A stretch of 64,000 nucleotides of DNA. It comes from Nocardia beijingensis NBRC 16342 (GTDB lineage: Bacteria; Actinomycetota; Actinomycetes; Mycobacteriales; Mycobacteriaceae). The first letter of the stretch is position 1. Every line of letters begins with the position of its first letter. The translations under genes and the position numbers were made by a program. Where the stretch lies: assembly GCF_001612785.1 (NCBI RefSeq), contig NZ_BDBC01000032.1, positions 1-64,000 on the forward strand, read 5' to 3'. Under the pieces are notes generated by a model. The model was not told the origin of the DNA and ran no database searches. It saw nothing but the letters and a program-made list of their open reading frames with translations. Shown here one piece after another: positions 40,433-49,262 of this stretch.

Positions 40433-41395
40433 TCAGCGGCAGGGACGCGGTCCGGCGATGGATGCGCGTTCCATGACCCTGATCGCCGGCCAGTAGTCAC
40501 TTGACGCATAGTGCTGCACCGCGCGGTTGTCCCAGAAGGCGACAGTGTGCGGTTCCCATCGCAGCCGGACCTGGTGCTCGGGGTAGTCGGCCTGGCGGCA
40601 CAGCCGGTCGATCAGTTCCGCGCCTTCGTCGAGATCCATGCCGTCGACCCGGTCGACGAAGATCCTGTTGACGTAGAGGTGGCGGCGACCCGTTGCGGGG
40701 TGGGCGCACACTATCGGATGCCGGACCGACGGATACTGCACGCGCATCGCATCGCGCTGCTCCTCGGGCAGCGAATGCCCGAAGGCCTTGGTGAAGTCGT
40801 GAACGGCGTCGAGGGATTCGATCAGCTGCTTGGTCTCGTCGTCGAGTGCGTCGTAGGCGGCGTACATATCGGAGAACAGGGTGTCGCCGCCGACGTCCGG
40901 AACCGACAGGGCATGCAGGATCGCACCTATCGACGGCTCTCGGCGCCAGGTGACGTCATGGTGCCAGCTGTTTTCGAAACCGGTGACCTGAGCACTCTTC
41001 TCGAACCGGACCAGTTGGGGGTGGTCGGTATTGGACGGAATGAAGGGGTGCACCTCGAGGTTGCCGAAGCGGCGGGCGAAGGCGACGTGCTGAACGGGCG
41101 TCATCGGCTGGTCGCGGAAGAACAGCACCTTGTAGTCGTGCAGCGCCTGACGCATTTCGGCGATCACCTCGTCGGCGAGATCGGAGGTCAGATCGACGCC
41201 ACTGATCTCGGCGCCAACGGTGGCCCCCATCTGGACTGCGTCGAAGTGCTGCCAGCGTAGCCCGGCCAAACGGTCGCGCTCGGCGGCGAGATGGGTGAAC
41301 GGGCCGGTGATGAGCGGTGAACCCGGGAGCCGGACTGGATGGAGATCGAGTGCGGCGGCGGGTTCCTTGTCGGCGACCACGACAGTGTCTGTCAT
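40433..41395 (-). CDS. TauD/AtsK-type Fe(II)/2-oxoglutarate dioxygenase
   Basis: The protein is 320 residues from ATG 41395. Iron ligands appear as H-x-D in SWHHDVTWRREPSIG (about residue 143) and the distal His in WEPHTVAFWDNRAVQHYA (about 291), followed by the 2-oxoglutarate Arg in YWPAIRVMERASI. MGATVGAEISGVDLTSDLAD and YKVLFFRDQPMTPVQHVAFA are typical of TauD and of AtsK, which cleaves alkyl sulfate esters to aldehyde and sulfate. Given the SdsA-type gene nearby, a sulfate-ester or sulfonate role is likely. The gene is divergent from a TetR regulator whose operators lie at 41433 and 41466. Confidence 0.9.
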   Translation of the reverse strand: MTDTVVVADKEPAAALDLHPVRLPGSPLITGPFTHLAAERDRLAGLRWQHFDAVQMGATVGAEISGVDLTSDLADEVIAEMRQALHDYKVLFFRDQPMTPVQHVAFARRFGNLEVHPFIPSNTDHPQLVRFEKSAQVTGFENSWHHDVTWRREPSIGAILHALSVPDVGGDTLFSDMYAAYDALDDETKQLIESLDAVHDFTKAFGHSLPEEQRDAMRVQYPSVRHPIVCAHPATGRRHLYVNRIFVDRVDGMDLDEGAELIDRLCRQADYPEHQVRLRWEPHTVAFWDNRAVQHYASSDYWPAIRVMERASIAGPRPCR

Positions 41396-41432
41396 CGGGA
41401 TGATCCTCTCGGATGAGCGAAACGGAGCGTGT

Positions 41433-41448
41433 GTAGTCAGTTGACTAC
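41433..41448. promoter_or_regulatory. GTAGTC-N4-GACTAC operator copy 2
   Basis: GTAGTCAGTTGACTAC is centred 46 bp upstream of the dioxygenase start and 33 bp upstream of the TetR start. It is 33 bp (about three helical turns) from the next copy, allowing cooperative binding. Confidence 0.75.
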
Positions 41449-41465
41449 AGCACGTGTGCGCTAGT

Positions 41466-41481
41466 GTAGTCGCATGACTAC
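41466..41481. promoter_or_regulatory. GTAGTC-N4-GACTAC operator copy 3, covering the TetR start codon
   Basis: GTAGTCGCATGACTAC includes the ATG (41474-41476) of the TetR gene. Binding here would block expression directly, so this is strong circumstantial evidence of autorepression. Together with copy 2 it brackets the divergent promoter region. Confidence 0.75.
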
Positions 41482-42055
41482 GAAGGGTGCAACGAAGTCG
41501 GGGGACGGAAGCGTGCCGGTCGGACGTGACGAGGTGGTGGCGGCGGTCCTGGCCAGCGCCACGGAACTGTTCGCCGAACGCGGGCCGGCCGCCACCTCCA
41601 TTCGCGACATCGCCGAACGCGCTGGCGTCAATCACGGCCTGGTCTTCCGGCACTTCGGCGCGAAGGAACAGTTGGTCGCGGCCGTACTGAATCACCTCGG
41701 GACCGAGACGGCCGCCTTGGACGCCGACAGCCCACTGACTGCCTCCGATGCACGCTGGCAGCGCCACTGGATCGTTCTGGCTCGCTGCATCCTCGACGGC
41801 TTCGACGTCGGAGCGCTACAGGAGCGGTTTCCGCTGATGTCCCGCCTGCTCGACGAAGCCCGTCGTCATCACCTCGATGAGCGCGCCGCCGCGATCGCGG
41901 TCGCCAACGTCGCGGCACTCGAGCTCGGTTGGCGGTTGTTCGGATCATTCCTGCGAGGGGCTACGGGACTCGAAGATATCCCCGAGGCCGAGCTGCAAGC
42001 GTGCATCGACTCCGAGGCGGCGCGCCTGTTGCAGGGCGGGAAGAAAGAGGGCTGA
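41474..42055 (+). CDS. TetR-family regulator of the dioxygenase region
   Basis: The 193-residue protein begins with a flexible 18-residue start, then the TetR HTH (VAAVLASATELFAERGPAAT, IRDIAERAGVNHGLVFRHFG) and a ligand domain ending EAARLLQGGKKEG. Palindromes GTAGTC-N4-GACTAC at its own start codon and 33 bp upstream imply autorepression and control of the divergent TauD-type gene. Additional copies at 31926 and 42133 suggest a wider local regulon. The ligand is unknown but may be a sulfate ester or its product. Confidence 0.92.
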   Translation: MTTKGATKSGDGSVPVGRDEVVAAVLASATELFAERGPAATSIRDIAERAGVNHGLVFRHFGAKEQLVAAVLNHLGTETAALDADSPLTASDARWQRHWIVLARCILDGFDVGALQERFPLMSRLLDEARRHHLDERAAAIAVANVAALELGWRLFGSFLRGATGLEDIPEAELQACIDSEAARLLQGGKKEG

Positions 42056-42360
42056 CAAGGGCGCTGTGCGGCTCTATGGCCCCATGGTCGCCACAGTGGC
42101 GAAGTCGGAGATCGGGATTCGATTGCAATGCCGTAGTCGAGTGACTACACTGGCGAACGCTTCGCGGTCATCGGGCTGCCTGGTCTCACCGTTCGCGCGA
42201 GTACGCCTTGGGGCAGCCGGGACCGCAGTTGACGTAGACACCTGCATCGACCGCGGAGCTGTCAACCTGCCTGCGACCTGGTTTGGTCGCCGAGCGCGGC
42301 GCCACCCAGGCGCTCCCGGGCGTTGACATCGAACCCCTTCCACCGCACTAGGAGTCTCCG
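42056..42360. other. Region between the TetR gene and the exported-protein operon
   Basis: About 305 bases containing operator copy 4 (42133-42148) and, at 42350-42354, AGGAG as the ribosome site for the TTG start at 42361. A short plus frame from GTG 42141 ends at 42326 and shows no family signature. Confidence 0.4.
42133..42148. promoter_or_regulatory. GTAGTC-N4-GACTAC operator copy 4
   Basis: GTAGTCGAGTGACTAC, identical to the copy at 31926, lies 213 bp upstream of the exported-protein gene at 42361 and 78 bp after the TetR stop. A GTG sits at the same offset as in copies 1 and 3, starting a 61-codon frame with no motif. It may place 42361-45931 under the TetR protein. Confidence 0.7.
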
Positions 42361-44067
42361 TTGCGAAACGGTTTCCAGCCGATGTTCGTCGCGCTAGCGG
42401 TCGCCCTCGGACTCGTACTTCCGACACAAGAAGCCGCAGCAGCACCCCCAGATGTTCCCCGGGCATGCCAGGCGGGCGCATCCGATGAACCGCCCTGCAA
42501 CCCCTACCTCGCCCCGGACGGCGGAACCCATCGAGACGGGTACCGCCAACAGTCCTACCCGTACCAGGCCGCCGCGGATGGGCAGTATCGTGCGGAGCAC
42601 GCGTTTCTTCCCGGCGTAGTACCCATCTGGGCATACGAGTCGATGCCCTATCCCAATGGCGAGCGGGTTGTCTGGGCGTCGATGTCTGGGACCCAGCAGG
42701 TGGTCAAGCTCGACCAGAAGAGCCTGCGCACGTACGCGACGACACAACCGGCACCCGCGTCGGCGAGCGTCGGTACGGCCTACTACGAACTGAATTCGAA
42801 CAATCAGGTCATTCGAATTGCCGACCGGGCGGTCGAGGCCTTCGGAGACGTCGATCCGGCGGTACCGTCCTCGCCGATCCGCAGCGTCGCCCGATACTCG
42901 ATTCCGGACGAATTCTTCTGCCGGGCCGAGCAATTGACCGGTGTGGCGCATACCTATGACGGTCACCTCGTGGCGGGAACAGAGCTCGGCGAGATGATCG
43001 TGTTGCCCGCCGATCCGATGGAATGGCAGACGCGCGGCGTGCTCGGGCACTACTCCGTCAACGGAGAACGCTGCGATGACCTCGCTCTGCCCGACGGGGA
43101 TCTCGAACAGCTCACCAACAACTTCGCTGTCGACGAAGACGGTGGCGTTTACCCCGCCACCACCGCGGCACAGTACCGATTGGATTGGGATGGTTCGACT
43201 CTGGCGCGCACGTGGCGGACCGAGTACCAGACCTCCCCGACACCGAGCGCGGTCTCGCTCGGGCGCGGCACCGGATCGACGCCGACGTTGATGGGAACCA
43301 GCGGCCGATACGATCAGTTCGTCGTGCTGACAGACGAGCAACCCGTCCGGAATCTGGTGCTCATGTGGCGCGACGAGATACCGGCGGACTGGACGCCCAT
43401 CGCTCCGGGCCGGGATCCGCGCATCGCCTGCGAAGTCGCCGTCGATTTCGGTGACGGCCGTACCCGCACGACCACCGAGCAGTCTGTCGCAGTGGCCGGG
43501 TACTCGGCCGTCGTCGTCGACAACCAGCTGCAGAACGATCAGCAATACGCGGGGATGCCACGGTACAACCGGGTCGCCGCCAGCGGGCTCGCCGGAGGGG
43601 ACCCCGTGCAGACTTCACGCGGAGTCGCCCGAGTCGACTGGGATCCGCGAACTCGAACGTGTCACACGATTTGGGAGAACCCGACCGCCAGCTTCCCTAA
43701 CGGGATTCCGATGATCTCGCGCGGATCGGGCTTGGTATTGGGGAATTCGCTACAGGTTCAGTCGGATGGTCAGGCGGTATTCGGTGTTCACGCTCTCGAT
43801 CTGGGCACCGGAGAGTCCCGGTGGTTCGTGCCGGGCGCTGCGCAGGAGTGCGCAGCTGGTTTGGTAGCCGGATTGCTGGCAACCGGTACATCGACTGTCG
43901 CCGACGATATCTCCGGGGACATGCCCGCGCTGACCGGGGGCAACGCATGCGAGAACGGCTTCTATTCCGGAATGACAATGGGATCGGATGGCAGTATCTA
44001 CACCGGCACCATCGCCGGGATCTCACGGTTCGCCCCCACATCCCAGAACGTCGTCCATCAGCGATGA
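42361..44067 (+). CDS. Large exported beta-rich protein, propeller-like
   Basis: The 568-residue protein starts at TTG 42361 (AGGAG 7 bp upstream). Signal peptide residues 1-28 (MFVALAVALGLVLPTQEAAA). The mature part is rich in short beta-strand repeats of the type HTYDGHLVAGTELGEMIVL, NNFAVDEDGGVYPATTAAQY and MTMGSDGSIYTGTIAGISRF, suggesting a beta-propeller. Six or more Cys could form disulfides. It shares STPTLMG plus NLVLMWRDEIP with the next gene (TTPTLMG, NLVAFWRNEIP), so they are distant paralogues. I cannot name a function. Operator copy 4 lies upstream. Confidence 0.8.
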   Translation: MRNGFQPMFVALAVALGLVLPTQEAAAAPPDVPRACQAGASDEPPCNPYLAPDGGTHRDGYRQQSYPYQAAADGQYRAEHAFLPGVVPIWAYESMPYPNGERVVWASMSGTQQVVKLDQKSLRTYATTQPAPASASVGTAYYELNSNNQVIRIADRAVEAFGDVDPAVPSSPIRSVARYSIPDEFFCRAEQLTGVAHTYDGHLVAGTELGEMIVLPADPMEWQTRGVLGHYSVNGERCDDLALPDGDLEQLTNNFAVDEDGGVYPATTAAQYRLDWDGSTLARTWRTEYQTSPTPSAVSLGRGTGSTPTLMGTSGRYDQFVVLTDEQPVRNLVLMWRDEIPADWTPIAPGRDPRIACEVAVDFGDGRTRTTTEQSVAVAGYSAVVVDNQLQNDQQYAGMPRYNRVAASGLAGGDPVQTSRGVARVDWDPRTRTCHTIWENPTASFPNGIPMISRGSGLVLGNSLQVQSDGQAVFGVHALDLGTGESRWFVPGAAQECAAGLVAGLLATGTSTVADDISGDMPALTGGNACENGFYSGMTMGSDGSIYTGTIAGISRFAPTSQNVVHQR

Positions 44068-44161
44068 GTTCTCGCGCAAAGAAGTTTCATCGCGGGCACA
44101 CGCCTGCGCTTCTCGCCGCCTCGGTCGCGATTGACCCCGAATCCCAACGAACAGAAGGAGC

Positions 44162-45931
44162 ATGATCGGCATGCCCTGCCAACCCGCACAGAATGAATAC
44201 TGGCACCATCGAGAAGCCCACGCCGAGATCTCGACAAGGCCCAATGGCTTCGGTCGCTCGGTTCGCCGCCTCCGCACCGGGGCCCTGATCTCGATCGTGG
44301 CGACTGTACTCGGCACTGGCCTTATGACCACGGGATGTTCTACCGGCGAACCGGATTCGCAGTCGGCGACGCACGCCGCCGCGCCGCCGAAAAACCCGTG
44401 GTTGGCCGACTCCGAATATCCGATCACCCATTTCGATTCCGCTGCTACCGATTCCACGCCAGTAGCGGGGCCCACCGAGACCAAGGAACTGTCGAACTCG
44501 GATGTCGACTACGTCCGCACCACGTATGCGGGCAATCCAACCATCAAATACAGTGGGGACGATCGCATTGTGCTCGCCCCCACGATGTATGGAATCCAGA
44601 AGATTCTCGCAACGGGAGACGAGTTCGAGCCGATCGACTTCCTTCCCTACCCGGGCGCGAACCCCCCGGCTCCCGAGGCTGTGGAAGAGTTGCTGGCAGC
44701 GACCGACGCCGCAGTGGCGGCGAAGGATGATGCCGCCCTCGTCGGTCTCGGACAGGAGGCGGACGCGGCGGGTATCGCCTACTCGAAGATCCCCAACGGC
44801 GCTTACAACATGATCGACAAGGACGGTTACCACTACTCGGTCATCGAGGGAATGCGCGTCCTGAAGACCACCGACGACAACGACCCCCGCGGTGACCTGC
44901 GGTTCGACAAAGTCGTGGAATTGCAGAACGCCCCACTGCCCGAGGAAACACCCGAGGAGACCGTCGCTGCCGTGCGGCGGCCCGGTTCCGCCATCGTCGG
45001 ATTAGGTATGACGTTCGATGGTCACGTCGTCGCCGGATCGGATTCGGCCCTGTTCTTGATGAATCGCGACCTCGACATCCTCTCGGTCTTCCCCTTGTCG
45101 GACGAGCGACTCGAGAACAGCTTCGCGATCGACGAGTCCGGCATCTACGCCGTGACATCGCGCAGGATGCTGAAGATCGCCTGGAACGGCGAGAAGTTTT
45201 CGATCGCCGAGAAAGACGGTGGGTGGGAGGCCGACTACGAACGGTCCGACCCGGCAATCGCGCGAGCAGCGGGATCGTTGACCCGCTCCGGCGGCTCCGG
45301 CACCACCCCAACCCTGATGGGATTCGGTCCGGATGAAGACGAGTTGGTCATCATCTCGGACGCGAGCTCTTCAGGCCCGAACCTTGTGGCGTTCTGGCGC
45401 AACGAGATTCCGCACAACAATACCGATACCCAATCAGGGGGAAAGCGGAATCGCGTTGCAGGCAAAGTCAAGGTAGACATGTCCAAGGTCACCCTCGAAC
45501 TGTCACCGACCGTGCTCGGCCACGACGTGCTGGCGACCACCACGGCATACCCGCAGCCTGCCCCGAACGTATGGGCGAACATCTTCGCCCCGGGAACCAC
45601 CCGTCCGGCACCCAGTGGAATGCAGAAGTTCCGGTGGGACAGCGCGGAGAACACCTTCGTCAAGGTGTGGTCCAACACCGAGGTCGACAACAGCGATATC
45701 ACAGTCCCCTCGGTCTCGGCCGAGTCCGGCCTGCTCTATGCCGCCAGCAAGAAGGACGGCAAATACGAGTACGTGGCTATCGACTGGAACACCGGTCAAC
45801 TCGTCGCTCGATGGCCGATGCCGGATGAAAGCAGGAACTTCAATCTCTTCGGCGGCATGGTTACGCCGATCGGCAACGGAGAATTCCTTGCCGGAGGCAT
45901 GTTCTCCATCAAACGGGTCTCCGCCGGATAG
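44162..45931 (+). CDS. Large lipoprotein, propeller-like, paralogue of 42361
   Basis: The 589-residue protein has ATG 44162 with AGAAGGAG upstream. A long N-terminal extension (about 40 residues) precedes a membrane segment (GALISIVATVLGTGLMTTGC) ending in a lipobox-like T-T-G-C-S, so lipid anchoring at about Cys 59 is likely. Body repeats include GLGMTFDGHVVAGSDSALFL, NSFAIDESGIYAVTSRRMLK and SAESGLLYAASKKDGKYEYV, again a propeller pattern, and the paralogue motif TTPTLMGF...FWRNEIP. It follows the 42361 gene by 94 bp, so the pair probably acts together at the cell envelope. A translation start further in (MTTGCS region) is unlikely. Confidence 0.8.
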   Translation: MIGMPCQPAQNEYWHHREAHAEISTRPNGFGRSVRRLRTGALISIVATVLGTGLMTTGCSTGEPDSQSATHAAAPPKNPWLADSEYPITHFDSAATDSTPVAGPTETKELSNSDVDYVRTTYAGNPTIKYSGDDRIVLAPTMYGIQKILATGDEFEPIDFLPYPGANPPAPEAVEELLAATDAAVAAKDDAALVGLGQEADAAGIAYSKIPNGAYNMIDKDGYHYSVIEGMRVLKTTDDNDPRGDLRFDKVVELQNAPLPEETPEETVAAVRRPGSAIVGLGMTFDGHVVAGSDSALFLMNRDLDILSVFPLSDERLENSFAIDESGIYAVTSRRMLKIAWNGEKFSIAEKDGGWEADYERSDPAIARAAGSLTRSGGSGTTPTLMGFGPDEDELVIISDASSSGPNLVAFWRNEIPHNNTDTQSGGKRNRVAGKVKVDMSKVTLELSPTVLGHDVLATTTAYPQPAPNVWANIFAPGTTRPAPSGMQKFRWDSAENTFVKVWSNTEVDNSDITVPSVSAESGLLYAASKKDGKYEYVAIDWNTGQLVARWPMPDESRNFNLFGGMVTPIGNGEFLAGGMFSIKRVSAG

Positions 45932-46262
45932 AAGTTGGGCTGCGCGACGAATCCGAAGCTACCTGTGTCTGGTCCGACAGTGGTATCACGCACCGAGGCT
46001 AGCGGCGCTAGACGGTGACGATCAGGCGGCGGTCGCGTCTATCGCTCGAGCAGTACCTCCTCGATCGGTTCATCGGGCTGGTTCGGTGTGCATCGTCCGG
46101 GGGTAGTTGGCGCTGGGCTCGTTGTCGGAGCTCACTGGTCAGGTTGGCTTGTGCTGCCCACCGGTCAGATCGCTGATCGTATGGGCCCCGATCGGTACAA
46201 CGGCTTCGACGGGGGCCACCTTGTCGTGGCCGCCGTCGATACGAATAGTTCTGCCCTGCCTC
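45932..46262. other. No gene recognised
   Basis: About 330 bases between the end of the lipoprotein gene and the end of the convergent glycine-zipper gene. Short frames only. A former coding extension of the frameshifted gene runs to 46139 in one frame but is out of register with the conserved end. Confidence 0.4.
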
Positions 46263-46936
46263 CTATTTCGCCGGGTACGGGCTGTTGATCGTGGTGAAGT
46301 ACTGGATCGCGGCGCCGATCGCCACCGGGGCGGTGACCAGTATCTGGCCCGCCACAGTGCCCAACGCGCCGACCGCGGCGACGCCGACGAGGCACCCAAC
46401 GGCTGCGGCGGGATGAATGGACCGAACAGGCCCGCGATGGTCCCCGCGGCGATGGTCGCGCCAGCGAGGCCGCCGAGCACGCAGCCGACCGCCGCGCCGC
46501 CGAGGCCGCCGACGAGGGTTCCGATGGTGGCGCCCATGCTGATGGTGCTGGTCATGCGGGACCAAGCGGCTTGTTCCCGGTCGTATTCGGTCTTCCAGGG
46601 CGCCTTGTCCTCGTAGGGCAACGCTACCGGCTTGTAGACGGCGCGATCCATCGACAGGTCCGGCGTCAGTGTCGCGGTACGGCCGGAGATTTCGGCACGG
46701 ATCGGGAATTCGTATTCGTCGATGGTGAACCGCAGCGGCGTCCCCGCGACGGTGATGCCGTCCCGGGACTTCACTTTCAGCGTTCCGTCCTCGACGACCA
46801 AGGCTCCGGAGTCGATTTCGATGATCGAGGAGGTGTCGGTGGCGTGCGCGGTGAAGGAGATGGGCTGGTCATCGCCCGGGTCGGCGTGGGCGGTGCCCGT
46901 CACGGCGGTCAGGGCGGCCAGTGCCAGCGCGGGCAC
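46263..46936 (-). pseudogene. Third glycine-zipper exported protein, frameshifted
   Basis: From ATG 46936 the protein has a signal peptide (residues 1-19, ending AHADPGDDQ), the beta domain (IEIDSGALVVEDGTLKVKSR) and the start of the Gly-rich membrane hairpin (GATIGTLVGGLGGAAVGCVL). At about 46401-46412 (forward GGCTGCGGCGGG) the frame slips. The expected remainder AVGCLVGVAAVGALGTVAGQ ... YFTTINSPYPAK stop is in the other frame and ends at 46263. With one base corrected it would be about 224 residues, resembling paralogues A and B. It is either a recent pseudogene or a sequencing error in a G/C-rich run. Confidence 0.7.
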
Positions 46937-47561
46937 GGACCATCGGCTACAGGTGGTGGCGAAATCGCCGTGTTTCGGCTTTCATGGAAGGCGGGAGAAT
47001 CGGCAGGCCTGGAGGAGCCATGCCTTTCGATCTCCACGGTCAGCCCTCTACTGGCCATCTCGGCGCCAGAGCTCGTCCTGGGCCTTTGTCTCCCGCGGCG
47101 GCGCGCTCATCGTTCACCTCTACTCGCACCAGCACACCGGTCTGTCGTTCTTGGCGGAGGGATTGCCACGCCCGAACGCGCGCGGCTCGTGATTGGTACA
47201 GAACGAGGTGCCGGTCGTCATCGGTCAGCTACCAGTCGGCCAGCGTAGCCGAGGACGTGCGCCGTGCGCCCTGATGGCAGCAACGCGCATGATCAGGCTG
47301 CTAGAAGCCGCACGAACGATGTCACTGTCGTCGTTCCAGAGGACCCGCCTCAGCTCAACGCCATAGCCGCTAAAGTGTTGCTGGAGATCATTCTCCGACA
47401 CGTCCGCGAGACTGGTGTCGAGACCGTCGATAGTCCCCGACCGAGTCCAGCCCCAACACCACGGCCGACTCCCTCCAGCTCAACTCCCGAGGATGGAGTA
47501 CTTCGGCCAAGCCACCACCGAACGCCGATGTCTTTCTCAACCAGCAGGAGGAATCGCAGCA
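46937..47561. other. Region upstream of the recombinase, possible small accessory ORF
   Basis: About 625 bases. From GTG 47264 a frame reads VVVPEDPPQLNAIAAKVLLE then IILRHVRE, similar to small proteins often encoded just ahead of large serine recombinases in actinobacteria. The frame has no stop before the recombinase gene, so its true end is unclear and a frameshift is possible. AGGAGGAA (about 47546-47553) is the recombinase ribosome site. The rest holds no recognised gene. No duplicate attachment core was found by eye. Confidence 0.4.
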
Positions 47562-49262
47562 ATGATCAGGTTCGCTTTCGCCGGGCGGGTCTCCACCGAA
47601 GACCAGCAAGATCCGGAAGCGTCTCGCAACTGGCAGCTCGGGCGAGCGAACGCCCTGGTCGGTCAGCACGGGCAGATCGTCGCGGAGTTCTTCGACATCG
47701 GGCAGTCGCGGTCGATTCCGTGGAAGCGCCGCCCCGCGGCCGGGCGACTGCTCGAGCTGCTGAAAGAACCCGAGCGAGGGTTCGACGCGGTCGTGATCGG
47801 CGAACCGCAACGCGCGTTCTACGGCAACCAGTTCGGGCTGACGTTTCCGGTCTTCGTACACTACGGCGTGCAGCTGTGGGTCCCAGAGGTCGGCGGTCCG
47901 ATCGACCCGGACTCCGAAGCACACGACCTGATCATGTCGGTGTTCGGCGGCATGTCCAAAGGCGACCGCAACCGCATCAAGATCCGCGTCCGCGCCGCCA
48001 TGGCCGCGCAAGCGCAAGTCGAGGGCCGCTACCTCGGCGGCCGGCCACCTTACGGGTACCGCCTCGCCGACGCCGGGCCCCATCCCAACCCGGGCAAAGC
48101 CGCCGACGGTAAACGGCTGCATACCCTTGGACCCGACCCTGTCACCGCGCCAGTGGTGCAACGGATCTTCAGCGAGTACTTATCCGGCATAGGGATTTTC
48201 GCTATCGCGCAACGACTTACCGCCGACAACATCTTGTGCCCGTCGGCCTACGACCGCAGGCGCAACAGCCATCGCTCCGGCGCCGCGTGGTCCAAGAGCG
48301 CGGTGCGCGCGATCCTGGGCAATCCGCGCTACACCGGCTACGAGGTGTGGAACAAACAACGCAAGCAGGAGTCCCTCATCGACGTCGATGACGTCGCCTT
48401 AGGCCATCACACCCGCTTGGCGTGGAACCCGAAAAACGAGTGGGTCTACTCCGACCAGCCAGCCCACAGCGCACTCATCAGCAAGGACGCCTTCGAGCAG
48501 ACACAACTACGGCTCGCCGCCCGAGGCCCGCAGTCGACAGGCAGAACAACGACCCGCCGCCAGCACCCGTACGCCTTCAAGGGACTGCTGTTCCACGACG
48601 CCTGCGGACGCCGCATGCAAGGCAACTGGAACCACGGGCTGCCGCACTACCGCTGCCGGTATCCATCCGAGTACGCCCTCGTCAACAAGATCGACCACCC
48701 GACGACCGTCTACCTGCGCGAAGACCAGCTCAGCGCCCCGATCGATGCATGGTTGGCCGACATCTTCCACCCCGACCGGATCGAGCATTCGCTGACCATG
48801 CTCGAAGGCGCCCAGACCGACAACACACCCGCCATCGAGAGTGCACGGCGATCGCTTGCCGAACACGACCGCAAACTGTCGCGGTACCGAGCAGCACTGG
48901 AAGCGGGCACCGACCCGGTCCTTGTGGCGGGCTGGACCCAACAAGTTCAGCGTGAACGCCAGGCCACCGCTGCACAGCTCACCGCGCTGGAAGCCGAGCA
49001 ATGGTCGGATCACCACTTGAACAAGGAGGAGATCCTCCAGCTTGTGACCTCACTGGGTGGGCTGGTTCACATACTGAAGGCGGCCGACCCCAGCGACAAA
49101 CTTGAGGTCTACCGGCAACTCGGCCTGAAGCTCACCTACGACCACGAAAAACGGGTGGTCGTGGCAGAAACTGCTCCACAACCACCCGTGTGCGTAGTGT
49201 CTGTGTCCGGAGGGGGACTTGAACCCCCACGCCCGATAAAGGGCACTAGCACCTCAAGCTAG
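47562..49262 (+). CDS. Large serine recombinase (integrase)
   Basis: The 566-residue protein has an N-terminal resolvase catalytic domain starting RFAFAGRVSTEDQQDPEASR (nucleophile Ser in G-R-V-S) and KGDRNRIKIRVRAAM. The recombinase domain follows (GGRPPYGYRL, then WSKSAVRAILGNPRYTGYEV), then a zinc-ribbon-like part (HDACGRRM, HYRCRY) and a coiled coil (SARRSLAEHDRKLSRYRAAL). It integrates or excises a mobile element by site-specific recombination. The last 20 or so codons overlap the antisense tRNA-Leu gene (49204-49288), so the present C terminus was probably created by integration there. AGGAGGAA precedes the ATG. Confidence 0.92.
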   Translation: MIRFAFAGRVSTEDQQDPEASRNWQLGRANALVGQHGQIVAEFFDIGQSRSIPWKRRPAAGRLLELLKEPERGFDAVVIGEPQRAFYGNQFGLTFPVFVHYGVQLWVPEVGGPIDPDSEAHDLIMSVFGGMSKGDRNRIKIRVRAAMAAQAQVEGRYLGGRPPYGYRLADAGPHPNPGKAADGKRLHTLGPDPVTAPVVQRIFSEYLSGIGIFAIAQRLTADNILCPSAYDRRRNSHRSGAAWSKSAVRAILGNPRYTGYEVWNKQRKQESLIDVDDVALGHHTRLAWNPKNEWVYSDQPAHSALISKDAFEQTQLRLAARGPQSTGRTTTRRQHPYAFKGLLFHDACGRRMQGNWNHGLPHYRCRYPSEYALVNKIDHPTTVYLREDQLSAPIDAWLADIFHPDRIEHSLTMLEGAQTDNTPAIESARRSLAEHDRKLSRYRAALEAGTDPVLVAGWTQQVQRERQATAAQLTALEAEQWSDHHLNKEEILQLVTSLGGLVHILKAADPSDKLEVYRQLGLKLTYDHEKRVVVAETAPQPPVCVVSVSGGGLEPPRPIKGTSTSS

